Below are positions 8,696 through 15,334 of a stretch of 40,391 nucleotides of DNA, piece by piece. The DNA comes from an uncultured Eubacteriales bacterium (GTDB lineage Bacteria; Bacillota; Clostridia; Oscillospirales; Oscillospiraceae). The stretch's first letter is position 1. Each line of letters begins with the position of its first letter. The stretch spans positions 1 to 40,391 of the forward strand of contig URLO01000014.1 of the NCBI GenBank assembly GCA_900548625.1, read 5' to 3'. Below the pieces are notes generated by a model, which saw nothing but the letters and a program-made list of their open reading frames with translations, had not been told where the DNA came from and did no database searches. The translations under genes were made by a program, and so were the position numbers.

Positions 8696-9820
8696 ATGAA
8701 CGTCATCTTTACCTGCGGCGGCACGGGCGGGCATATTTACCCCGCCATTGCCGTCGCCAACATGCTCCGGCAGAGAAAGCCGGAGGCGAACATCCTCTTC
8801 ATCGGCGCGGAGGACGGCATGGAAAACAAGCTCGTTCCGCTTGAAAACTTCCGTCTGGAGACGCTGAAAATATCCAATTTCCAGCGCAGGCTGACACCGG
8901 CGGGCGTGTGGCACAATCTGACGACGCTTTATAACATGAACGGCTCGATGCGGAAGGTGCGGCGCATCATCCGGGACTTCCGTCCCGATGTGATCGTCGG
9001 TACCGGCGGCTATGCGAGCTTTCCGGCGCTCAAGATGGGCGCGAAGATGGGCGTCCCGACGGCGGTGCATGAGTCGAACGCCGTCCCCGGCCTCACGACC
9101 CGAATGGTCGAGCGGCTGGTCGACCGCGTGATGGTCTCGTTTGAGGACAGCCGCAGCCAGTACTCCAACCCCGACCGCGTGATCGTGACCGGAACGCCGG
9201 TGCGTGAGGAGTTTATTTACACGAAAAAAGCCGACGCGCGCAGACAGCTCGGCCTCGACGACCGGCCCTTGGTCGTGTCGTACTGGGGAAGCCTCGGCGC
9301 GCGCGAAATGAATAAGAAGATCGCGGAATTCATGAGGCTGGAGTGCGCCGACGGCGAGCCGTTTCACCACATCCACGCGACCGGCTCGTTTGGCTGGCGG
9401 TGGATGCCGGACTATGTGAAGGAGCTTGGCACCGCGCTTGAGCGCCACCCGCATGTGGAGATGCGGGAGTTTATCTACGACATGCCGCTCGTCATGGCGG
9501 CGGCAGATCTCGTCATCTGCCGCGCGGGTGCGGCGACCATCAGCGAGGCGGCTGCCTCCGGCACGCCGTGCATCATGGTTCCGTCGCCGAATGTGACCGG
9601 AAACCATCAGGAAAAAAACGCCCGCGTGCTCGAAGCACACAGCGCGGCGGTCGTGCTGCGTGAGGCGGAGTGCGACGGAAAAACGCTCTATGCCGCGGCA
9701 AGAGGCATCCTGCACGATGAGGCGCAGCGCCGTGAAATGACGGCGGCGGCGCACAAAATGGCCGTGGTCGATGCGGCGGAGCGCATCTATAACGTGACGA
9801 TGGAGCTGGCCAGGGGCTGA
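8696..9820 (+). CDS. murG: UDP-GlcNAc:lipid I GlcNAc transferase
   Basis: Membrane-associated GT28 glycosyltransferase that converts lipid I to lipid II on the inner face of the membrane. 374 residues. The N-terminal Rossmann domain opens with the glycine-rich FTCGGTGGHIYPAIAVA motif and contains the VGTGGYASFPALKMG segment; the C-terminal domain has the ICRAGAATISEAAASGTPCI sugar-nucleotide binding motif and the GNHQEKNA segment. A GGAGG site is placed 7 bases before the start, 11 bases after the ftsW stop, so it is co-transcribed with ftsW. Confidence 0.96.
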   Translation: MNVIFTCGGTGGHIYPAIAVANMLRQRKPEANILFIGAEDGMENKLVPLENFRLETLKISNFQRRLTPAGVWHNLTTLYNMNGSMRKVRRIIRDFRPDVIVGTGGYASFPALKMGAKMGVPTAVHESNAVPGLTTRMVERLVDRVMVSFEDSRSQYSNPDRVIVTGTPVREEFIYTKKADARRQLGLDDRPLVVSYWGSLGAREMNKKIAEFMRLECADGEPFHHIHATGSFGWRWMPDYVKELGTALERHPHVEMREFIYDMPLVMAAADLVICRAGAATISEAAASGTPCIMVPSPNVTGNHQEKNARVLEAHSAAVVLREAECDGKTLYAAARGILHDEAQRREMTAAAHKMAVVDAAERIYNVTMELARG

Positions 9821-9880
9821 CACCGCCGCGCACAGATCCGCATAGGATGGGCAGAAATGCTCAGATGCGGAGGAGTGCGT

Positions 9881-11140
9881 ATGCAGAGCCTGATGATCAC
9901 AGGAGGCGCGCCGCTCATTGGCTCGGTGGCCATTCACGGCGCGAAAAACAGCGTTTTGCCCATTTTGGCGGCGGCAGTGCTCTGCCAAAGCCCGTGTGTA
10001 TTACATAATTGCCCGCAGATCGAGGACGTCTGCACGGCGCTTTCGATCCTGCGGCGGCTCGGCTGCCGCGTGGAGCGGCAGGGGAGCACCATATTCGTCG
10101 ATCCGCGCGGCCTGTATGCGTGCGAGGTGCCGCCGGAGCTGGCAAGGAAAATGCGCTCATCGGTCATCTTCCTCGGCGCGCTTACGGCGCGGACGGGGCA
10201 GGCGGCGGTGGCGCTTCCGGGCGGGTGCCCGCTGGGTGCGCGCCCGATCGATCTGCACCGGATGGCGCTGGAGGCGCTCGGTGCGGAAACGGCGCTCGAT
10301 GCCGGGAAAATCACCTGCCGGATGAAAAAATCGCGCCCTGCGCGCATCACGTTCCCGTTCCCGAGCGTCGGCGCGACGGAAAATGCGATGCTGGCGGCGA
10401 TGGGCTGCCGCGGCACCGTCGTGCTCGAAAACGCGGCAAGAGAGCCGGAGATCGCAGACCTTGCGGGTTTTCTGCGCAGTGCCGGTGCAGAGATCCGCGG
10501 CATTGGGAGCGGAACGCTCACCATCGAGGGAGGAAAACCGCTCCACGGGACGACCTACACCATTTTGCCCGACCGCATCGAGACGGCGACCTATCTCTGC
10601 GCGGCTGCGGCCTGCGGCGGAGACGTGACGCTCCGGCAAACGGATGGGCAGACGCTCCTTCCGGTGCTGGATGCGCTTCGCGCCTCCGGCTGTGCGATCA
10701 GCGAGAGTCCGGGAAGCCTTCGCATCCGTACAGAAGGGCGGCGCGCATCACCGGGGCGCATCGTGACGCGCCCTTATCCCGGATTTCCGACGGACGCACA
10801 GGCGCTCATGATGGCGGCTGTCCTGCGTGCCGAGGGCGAGACGGTGTTTGTGGAAACGATTTTTGAAGACCGGCTCCGCCACACGGCGGAGCTTCGGAAA
10901 ATGGGCGCGGAGATCTGCGTCCATGCAAGCACGGCGATCGTGCGCGGCGTGCCTGCGCTCCACGGCGCGGACGTTCAGGCGGGTGACCTGCGCGGGGGCG
11001 CTGCATTGGTGGCAGCTGCGCTCAGTGCGGAGGGAAATTCTCAGGTCTTGGGAGTAAAACACATCAAACGTGGCTATGATAGACTGGAGGAAAATCTGAA
11101 AAGTCTTGGCGCGGCCATAAAAACGGTGGAAATCTCCTGA
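9881..11140 (+). CDS. murA: UDP-GlcNAc 1-carboxyvinyltransferase
   Basis: First committed enzyme of peptidoglycan precursor synthesis: transfers enolpyruvate from PEP to UDP-GlcNAc. 419 residues, one EPSP-synthase-like fold made of two inside-out alpha/beta barrels. The N-terminal HGAKNSVLPILAAAVL segment (substrate Lys-Asn pair) and the ALPGGCPLGARPIDLH loop are clear. The loop carries C116, the fosfomycin-reactive Cys, so intrinsic target-based resistance through Cys-to-Asp is not expected. The ATG at 9881 is preceded by GGAGG; the in-frame ATG at 9857 has no such site. Firmicutes often have two MurA paralogues (MurA1/MurZ); I cannot tell which this is. Confidence 0.94.
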   Translation: MQSLMITGGAPLIGSVAIHGAKNSVLPILAAAVLCQSPCVLHNCPQIEDVCTALSILRRLGCRVERQGSTIFVDPRGLYACEVPPELARKMRSSVIFLGALTARTGQAAVALPGGCPLGARPIDLHRMALEALGAETALDAGKITCRMKKSRPARITFPFPSVGATENAMLAAMGCRGTVVLENAAREPEIADLAGFLRSAGAEIRGIGSGTLTIEGGKPLHGTTYTILPDRIETATYLCAAAACGGDVTLRQTDGQTLLPVLDALRASGCAISESPGSLRIRTEGRRASPGRIVTRPYPGFPTDAQALMMAAVLRAEGETVFVETIFEDRLRHTAELRKMGAEICVHASTAIVRGVPALHGADVQAGDLRGGAALVAAALSAEGNSQVLGVKHIKRGYDRLEENLKSLGAAIKTVEIS

Positions 11141-11155
11141 GCTTTTGTGTATAAT
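11127..11155 (+). promoter_or_regulatory. Sigma-A promoter for ftsQ
   Basis: TGGAAA (11127-11132), 17-base spacer, perfect TATAAT (11150-11155). The -35 part lies in the last codons of murA. The core and its upstream bases are closely similar to the promoter in front of the ABC exporter at 32378-32406. Confidence 0.75.
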
Positions 11156-11168
11156 ACACCCAAATCAA

Positions 11169-11207
11169 CTCCGGCCCGGCCGGAGACGGGCGCGTGCGGC
11201 GCGCCCG
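11169..11207 (+). other. Two tandem GC hairpins in the ftsQ leader
   Basis: CTCCGGC/GCCGGAG (11169-11185, 7 bp) and CGGGCGCG/CGCGCCCG (11187-11194 with 11200-11207, 8 bp, 5-base loop) fill the leader between the promoter and the AAGGAG site at 11214-11219. No T-run follows, so they are not terminators; they could affect RNA stability or initiation. Confidence 0.5.
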
Positions 11208-11226
11208 GCGTCAAAGGAGAATGCAC

Positions 11227-12204
11227 ATGAATCAGGAAAGACGCAAGGCGGCTCCCGCGCGGCAGAACCGGAGCAGAGCCAGCCAGCGCCGCCCGAGCAG
11301 CGGCGTGGGCGGAAAGCTCATCATCATGGCGGCTGTCGTTGCGGCGGTGGTTTTCGGCGTTGCGATCTTTTTTAAGGTCAACACCGTGGAGGTACAGGGC
11401 AACTCGATCTATTCCGCCGCGGAGATCGCATCGGCGTCCGGCATCCAGAAGGGCGACAACCTCTTTACACTCAACAAGGAGGCGGCTGCCGGCAGCATCA
11501 AGGCGAGCCTTCCGTATGTGGAAACGGTCAGCGTCATCCGCTTCCTGCCGGACCGGATCGTGATCGAGGTCAAGGAGAGCGACGCGACGTTTGCCGTCTC
11601 GTCGGACACGAATACGACGTGGCTCATAAACTCAGTCGGCAAGGCGCTGGAGCAGATACGCGATTCGTCTGTCACGCCGGTGCAGACGCCCGCCGATCCG
11701 GAGCCTGCGCCCGACGCGCAGCCCTCCGGGGACGAGGAAGCCGGGCCGGATGCGGAGCAGGCTCCGGATGAGGAGAACGTGCCTGCGCAGACGCAGACGC
11801 CGGATGCGGTGCAGCCGGCTCCGGCGGAGGATACACTGACGGAGCTCTCCGCGCAGCAGGGGATGCCGCCGCGCAGCCGCGGCGTGACCGTGACGAACCC
11901 GCGCGCGGGCTCGGGCGTGACGGCGACGGAGCCGCAGAAGCTGGACGCGGCGCTTGCGGTGATCGCGGCGCTGGACGGCACGGGGATCCTCGACCACATC
12001 GTTTCCATCAATGTTGAAAAGGAGTTCGACGTGGTGCTGCAGTACGACGAGCGGTATGAGATCCGCCTCGGCGGAACGGACGATCTGGCGTATAAGATCA
12101 ACTATCTGACCGTCATTCTTGGCAGGCTCAGCGACTTTCAGGCGGGCACGATCGACCTCACCTTTACCGACAGCAGTGAGGCCAGATTCTACTCCAAGGA
12201 GTGA
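11227..12204 (+). CDS. ftsQ: FtsQ/DivIB cell division protein with acidic proline-rich insert
   Basis: Bitopic divisome protein, 325 residues. Basic cytoplasmic tail (residues 1-35, many Arg), one membrane segment at about 37-59, then the extracellular POTRA domain (VEVQGNSIYSAAEI to RIVIEVKESDATFAV, about 62-130) and a C-terminal beta domain. Residues ~153-202 are a low-complexity stretch of Pro, Ala, Glu, Asp and Gln that splits the beta domain and is not part of a usual DivIB core. The start at 11227 is preferred because AAGGAG at 11214-11219 is 7 bases upstream; ATG 11221 is too close. The gene has its own promoter at 11127-11155. It acts with FtsL and DivIC upstream of FtsW/PBP activation. 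Confidence 0.88.
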   Translation: MNQERRKAAPARQNRSRASQRRPSSGVGGKLIIMAAVVAAVVFGVAIFFKVNTVEVQGNSIYSAAEIASASGIQKGDNLFTLNKEAAAGSIKASLPYVETVSVIRFLPDRIVIEVKESDATFAVSSDTNTTWLINSVGKALEQIRDSSVTPVQTPADPEPAPDAQPSGDEEAGPDAEQAPDEENVPAQTQTPDAVQPAPAEDTLTELSAQQGMPPRSRGVTVTNPRAGSGVTATEPQKLDAALAVIAALDGTGILDHIVSINVEKEFDVVLQYDERYEIRLGGTDDLAYKINYLTVILGRLSDFQAGTIDLTFTDSSEARFYSKE

Positions 12205-12209
12205 AGAAG

Positions 12210-12241
12210 GGAATTTCACGCCGAAAAACCGTGAAAATTCC
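12210..12241 (+). terminator. Hairpin after ftsQ, possible terminator
   Basis: GGAATTTCACG / CGTGAAAATTCC with one bulged A and a 9-base loop, 6 bases after the ftsQ stop. The bases after it are only moderately T-rich, so termination may be partial. It separates ftsQ from the ftsZ promoter. Confidence 0.45.
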
Positions 12242-12251
12242 ATAATTTCTA

Positions 12252-12280
12252 TTGACCCCGCGCCATTTTCGAGCTACAAT
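12252..12280 (+). promoter_or_regulatory. Sigma-A promoter for ftsZ
   Basis: TTGACC (12252-12257), 17-base spacer, TACAAT (12275-12280), ending about 70 bases before the ftsZ start. The region is clearly AT-rich against its surroundings. This gives ftsZ its own transcription, as expected for a protein needed in larger amounts than FtsQ. Confidence 0.8.
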
Positions 12281-12350
12281 AAATTGAATAATTGATTCAA
12301 TATGCGTTTTTCCAGTTTTTGATGCTGTGACATACATAGGAGGAGAACAA

Positions 12351-13427
12351 ATGGCAGACTTTACTGAGAAGGTTGTATCGATCAAGGTCATCGGCGTCGG
12401 CGGCGCCGGTAATAACGTTATCAACAGAATGATCGCCGGCGGTGTACAGGGCGTCGATTTTGTGGCGGTCAATACCGATAAGCAGGACCTCAACAAATCC
12501 AAGTGCAAGAATAAGATCCAAATCGGCGAGAAGCTGACCGGCGGCATGGGCGCAGGCTCCAAGCCGGAGATCGGCCAGAAGTCCGCAGAGGAGTCCAAGG
12601 CTGCCATTTCTCAGGCGCTCGAGGGTACCGACATGGTCTTTATCACTGCCGGTATGGGCGGCGGCACCGGTACGGGCGCGGCTCCGATCATTGCCCAGCT
12701 TGCGCATGACGCCGGTATCCTGACGGTCGGCGTTGTCACCAAGCCCTTCAAGTTTGAAGGCGCCAACCGCATGAAGCAGGCCGAGAGCGGCATAGCCAAC
12801 CTCTCCGACAAGGTCGATTCGCTCATCATCATCCCGAACGACCGTCTGAAGTTTGTCACAGATCAGAAGATCACCTTTGCAAACGCATTCGGTATCGCGG
12901 ACGACGTGCTCAAGCAGGCTGTCAGCTCCATCTCCGAGCTGGTCGCTTATTCCGAGCATGTCATCATCAACCTCGACTTTGCCGACGTTTCCGCCATCAT
13001 GAAGGACGCGGGCCACGCGCATATGGGCGTCGGCACGGCGAGCGGCCGCGACAAGGCAGAGCAGGCCGCTATGGCCGCTGTCTCCAGCCCGCTGCTCGAG
13101 ACCTCCATCAACGGCGCGACCGGCGTGCTCATCAACATCACCGGCTCCAACGAGCTCGGTCTTGATGATGTCGAGACGGCTGCCAACATCGTCATGGAGG
13201 CGGCAAATCCCGACGCCAACATCATCTTCGGCGCGGCGTTTGACGATACCTTCGAGGACGAGATGCGCGTGACCGTCATCGCTACCGGCTTCGACGACAA
13301 GAAGCAGGCGGCGCAGCCTGTCAATAAGATCGGCGCGTTCTCTGCGGCGGGTGAAAAGGCAAAGCCCCTGCCCACCGAGGACATCGACGACATCGACGAG
13401 ATCTTCAAGATCTTCAATAAGGACTAA
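12351..13427 (+). CDS. ftsZ: Cell division GTPase FtsZ
   Basis: Tubulin-like GTPase that forms the Z-ring; 358 residues. Clear motifs: N-terminal IKVIGVGGAGNNVINRM, tubulin signature G103-G-G-T-G-T-G109, the NLDFADV segment of the T7 synergy loop, and the FGAAFDDTFEDEMRVTVIATG strand that ends the core near residue 318. The tail after the core is short (about 40 residues). It ends in an acidic stretch followed by IFKIFNKD where most FtsZ proteins have an IPxFLR-type peptide. The ATG at 12351 follows AGGAGG; an upstream in-frame GTG at 12327 lies before that site and is rejected. The gene has its own promoter and is closed by a strong terminator. Confidence 0.97.
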   Translation: MADFTEKVVSIKVIGVGGAGNNVINRMIAGGVQGVDFVAVNTDKQDLNKSKCKNKIQIGEKLTGGMGAGSKPEIGQKSAEESKAAISQALEGTDMVFITAGMGGGTGTGAAPIIAQLAHDAGILTVGVVTKPFKFEGANRMKQAESGIANLSDKVDSLIIIPNDRLKFVTDQKITFANAFGIADDVLKQAVSSISELVAYSEHVIINLDFADVSAIMKDAGHAHMGVGTASGRDKAEQAAMAAVSSPLLETSINGATGVLINITGSNELGLDDVETAANIVMEAANPDANIIFGAAFDDTFEDEMRVTVIATGFDDKKQAAQPVNKIGAFSAAGEKAKPLPTEDIDDIDEIFKIFNKD

Positions 13428-13451
13428 GCTCCGCCGATCCTGCGGAGAGAC

Positions 13452-13481
13452 AAAGCCCCCGGCCGACGGCCGGGGGCTTTT
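13452..13481 (+). terminator. Strong intrinsic terminator after ftsZ
   Basis: AAAGCCCCCGGCC (13452-13464), loop GAC, GGCCGGGGGCTTT (13468-13480), then T. Thirteen perfect pairs. It closes the dcw cluster. Confidence 0.9.
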
Positions 13482-13588
13482 GCGTCTGCCGAAAGATGGG
13501 ACGGCGTTTTGCCGTCTGCGGGCGCTGTTGTCGTGAAGATGCTGTTGAAATCCAACAAAAACAACGCAAACAGGCACGAAAAACTACG

Positions 13589-13601
13589 GTCAACCGTTGA
13601 C
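13589..13601. promoter_or_regulatory. Operator-like palindrome over the E2 promoter -35
   Basis: GTCAAC-C-GTTGAC is a perfect inverted repeat (arms 13589-13594 and 13596-13601) that covers the -35 hexamer TTGACA at 13597-13602. A protein bound here would block RNA polymerase. No regulator gene is adjacent, so the factor is unknown. Confidence 0.35.
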
Positions 13602-13625
13602 AGGACGCGTACAGTGCGGTACAAT
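13597..13625 (+). promoter_or_regulatory. Strong sigma-A promoter for the E2-E1-HAD operon
   Basis: Perfect TTGACA (13597-13602), 17-base spacer, TACAAT (13620-13625). A leader of about 110 bases follows up to the E2 start at 13739. The rest of the 13483-13738 gap shows no gene; the leader has an AT-rich stretch (13640-13670) and an AGGAG site at about 13726. Confidence 0.85.
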
Positions 13626-13738
13626 GGGCTTAAATCAAAAGCAATACAACATAAAACCATTATTTTTTCGGCCGCCGAAGCGAGAGGGCGGTAAAAAACC
13701 TCGCCAAGAAGAAAAATCAAGTACAGGAGTGAAGCATT

Positions 13739-15313
13739 ATGGCAGAAGGCGTATTGATGCCGAAGGCAGGTATCACGGTTGAGTCCTGCATCATCGGTGA
13801 GTGGATGAAGGAAGTCGGTGACCAGGTCGCAGTCGGCGATATTCTGTTCACCTACGAGACGGATAAGGCCGAATTCGAGTGTGAATCCACCGCAGCCGGC
13901 ACGCTGCTGGCAAAGTTCTATGAAGAAGGCGACGAGGTCCCGTGCCTGATGAATGTCTGCGCGATCGGCAACCCCGGTGAGGACGTGGAAGCCCTCCGCA
14001 GCGCAGCCCCCGCAGAGGATGCACCCGCAGCGGCGGCAGAGACAGCTCCGGCTGCTGCGGCAGCAGCAAAGCCCGCCGGCCCCTGCGCGCAGGCAGTCAT
14101 CATGCCCAAGGAGGGCATCACCGTGGAGTCCTGCATCATTGGCGAGTGGATGAAGGAAGTCGGCGACACGGTCGCTGAGGGGGACATCCTGTTTACCTAT
14201 GAGACGGACAAGGCAGAGTTTGAGTGCCCGTCCACCGCAGCCGGCACGCTGCTGGCAAAGTTCTATGAGGAAGGCGACGAGGTCCCGTGCCTTTCAAACG
14301 TCTGCGCCATCGGCAACCCCGGCGATGCCTTTGAATTCCTGAAGCCCGGTGCAGAGGCCCCGGCTCCCGCTGTCGAGGAGACGCCTGCCGAGCCTGCCGC
14401 ACAGACGGCTGCCCCGGCTGCTGCGCCGAAGGCAGAGCTCTCCGCCATCTCGCCCAGAGCGATGGCAAAGGCCGTTGCCAGCAACGTCAATCCCGCGCTT
14501 GCGACCGGAACCGGTCCCAAGGGCCGCATCATCGAGCGCGACATCGACAAGCTGATCGCCTCCGGCGCCGCTGCATATGCCGCGCCTGCCGCCGCTGCCG
14601 CAGCTGCTGCGGTCGAGACTGCGTTTGAGGATGTCAAGTTCAGCCCCGTCCGCAAGGCGACCGCCAAATCCATGACGAACAGCCTTTCCACCATGGCCCA
14701 GCTCACACAGCAGTATTCCTTCGACGCAACGCAGATCCAGGCCTACCGTGCCATGCTCAAGCCGATGGATGCGCCGATGGGTAAGATCAGCCTCAACGAT
14801 ATGGTCATGTTCGCCGTGGCAAAGACCATCCTTGCCTGCCCGGATCTGAACGCCAACATGGTCGAGGACAACGTCATCCGCCACTTTAACCATGTGAATC
14901 TCGGCTTTGCGTGCGACACGCCGCGCGGCCTGCTCGTCCCGACGATCTTCCACGCCGACGAAATGAGCCTGTTGGAGCTGTCGATGGAGGCCAAGCGCCT
15001 TGCCGCTGCTGCCCGCGACGGAAGCCTCAGCCCCGACGAGATGACCGGCGCAACGTTTACCGTCACGAACATCGGCTCGTTCGGCTGTGAGGCCTTTACG
15101 CCCGTCGTCAATCCGCCCCAGATCGGCATTCTTGGTGTCTGCAACATCCAGACGAAGATCAAGTCCGCCAAGGACGGCGTGATCGAGACGTATCCGGCAA
15201 TGGGTCTGTCCTTGACCTTTGACCACAGAGCGATCGACGGCGCACCCGCTGCGCGGTACATGAGCGAGCTGTGCAAGAGTCTGGAGGGCTTCATGACCCT
15301 CATGGCGAAGTAA
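13739..15313 (+). CDS. E2 acyltransferase of a 2-oxo-acid dehydrogenase-type complex, two lipoyl domains
   Basis: Dihydrolipoyl acyltransferase core of a pyruvate/branched-chain/acetoin dehydrogenase-like complex; 524 residues. Two lipoyl domains (about 1-80 and 116-195) carry the lipoylated Lys in ETDKA: K43 and K158. Ala/Pro-rich linkers follow each. A peripheral E1/E3-binding domain (about 240-280; ISPRAMAKAVA ... GTGPKGRIIERDID) precedes the catalytic domain, whose active-site motif is H496-R-A-I-D500-G. Each lipoyl domain has four Cys (17, 48, 69, 74 in the first), conserved in both copies. The acyl substrate cannot be read from sequence. It is followed by the E1 gene after 21 bases. No E3 (dihydrolipoamide dehydrogenase) or lipoate ligase is nearby, so those must come from elsewhere. 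Confidence 0.9.
   Translation: MAEGVLMPKAGITVESCIIGEWMKEVGDQVAVGDILFTYETDKAEFECESTAAGTLLAKFYEEGDEVPCLMNVCAIGNPGEDVEALRSAAPAEDAPAAAAETAPAAAAAAKPAGPCAQAVIMPKEGITVESCIIGEWMKEVGDTVAEGDILFTYETDKAEFECPSTAAGTLLAKFYEEGDEVPCLSNVCAIGNPGDAFEFLKPGAEAPAPAVEETPAEPAAQTAAPAAAPKAELSAISPRAMAKAVASNVNPALATGTGPKGRIIERDIDKLIASGAAAYAAPAAAAAAAAVETAFEDVKFSPVRKATAKSMTNSLSTMAQLTQQYSFDATQIQAYRAMLKPMDAPMGKISLNDMVMFAVAKTILACPDLNANMVEDNVIRHFNHVNLGFACDTPRGLLVPTIFHADEMSLLELSMEAKRLAAAARDGSLSPDEMTGATFTVTNIGSFGCEAFTPVVNPPQIGILGVCNIQTKIKSAKDGVIETYPAMGLSLTFDHRAIDGAPAARYMSELCKSLEGFMTLMAK
13757..14320 (+). repeat. Tandem duplication of the lipoyl-domain coding segment
   Basis: The segments starting at 13757 and 14102 code for nearly identical lipoyl domains, 345 bases (115 codons) apart. 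The nucleotide sequence also remains very similar, which points to a recent duplication or to gene conversion between the copies. Confidence 0.85.
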
Positions 15314-15334
15314 GAGAAAGGAAGGACGATCATC

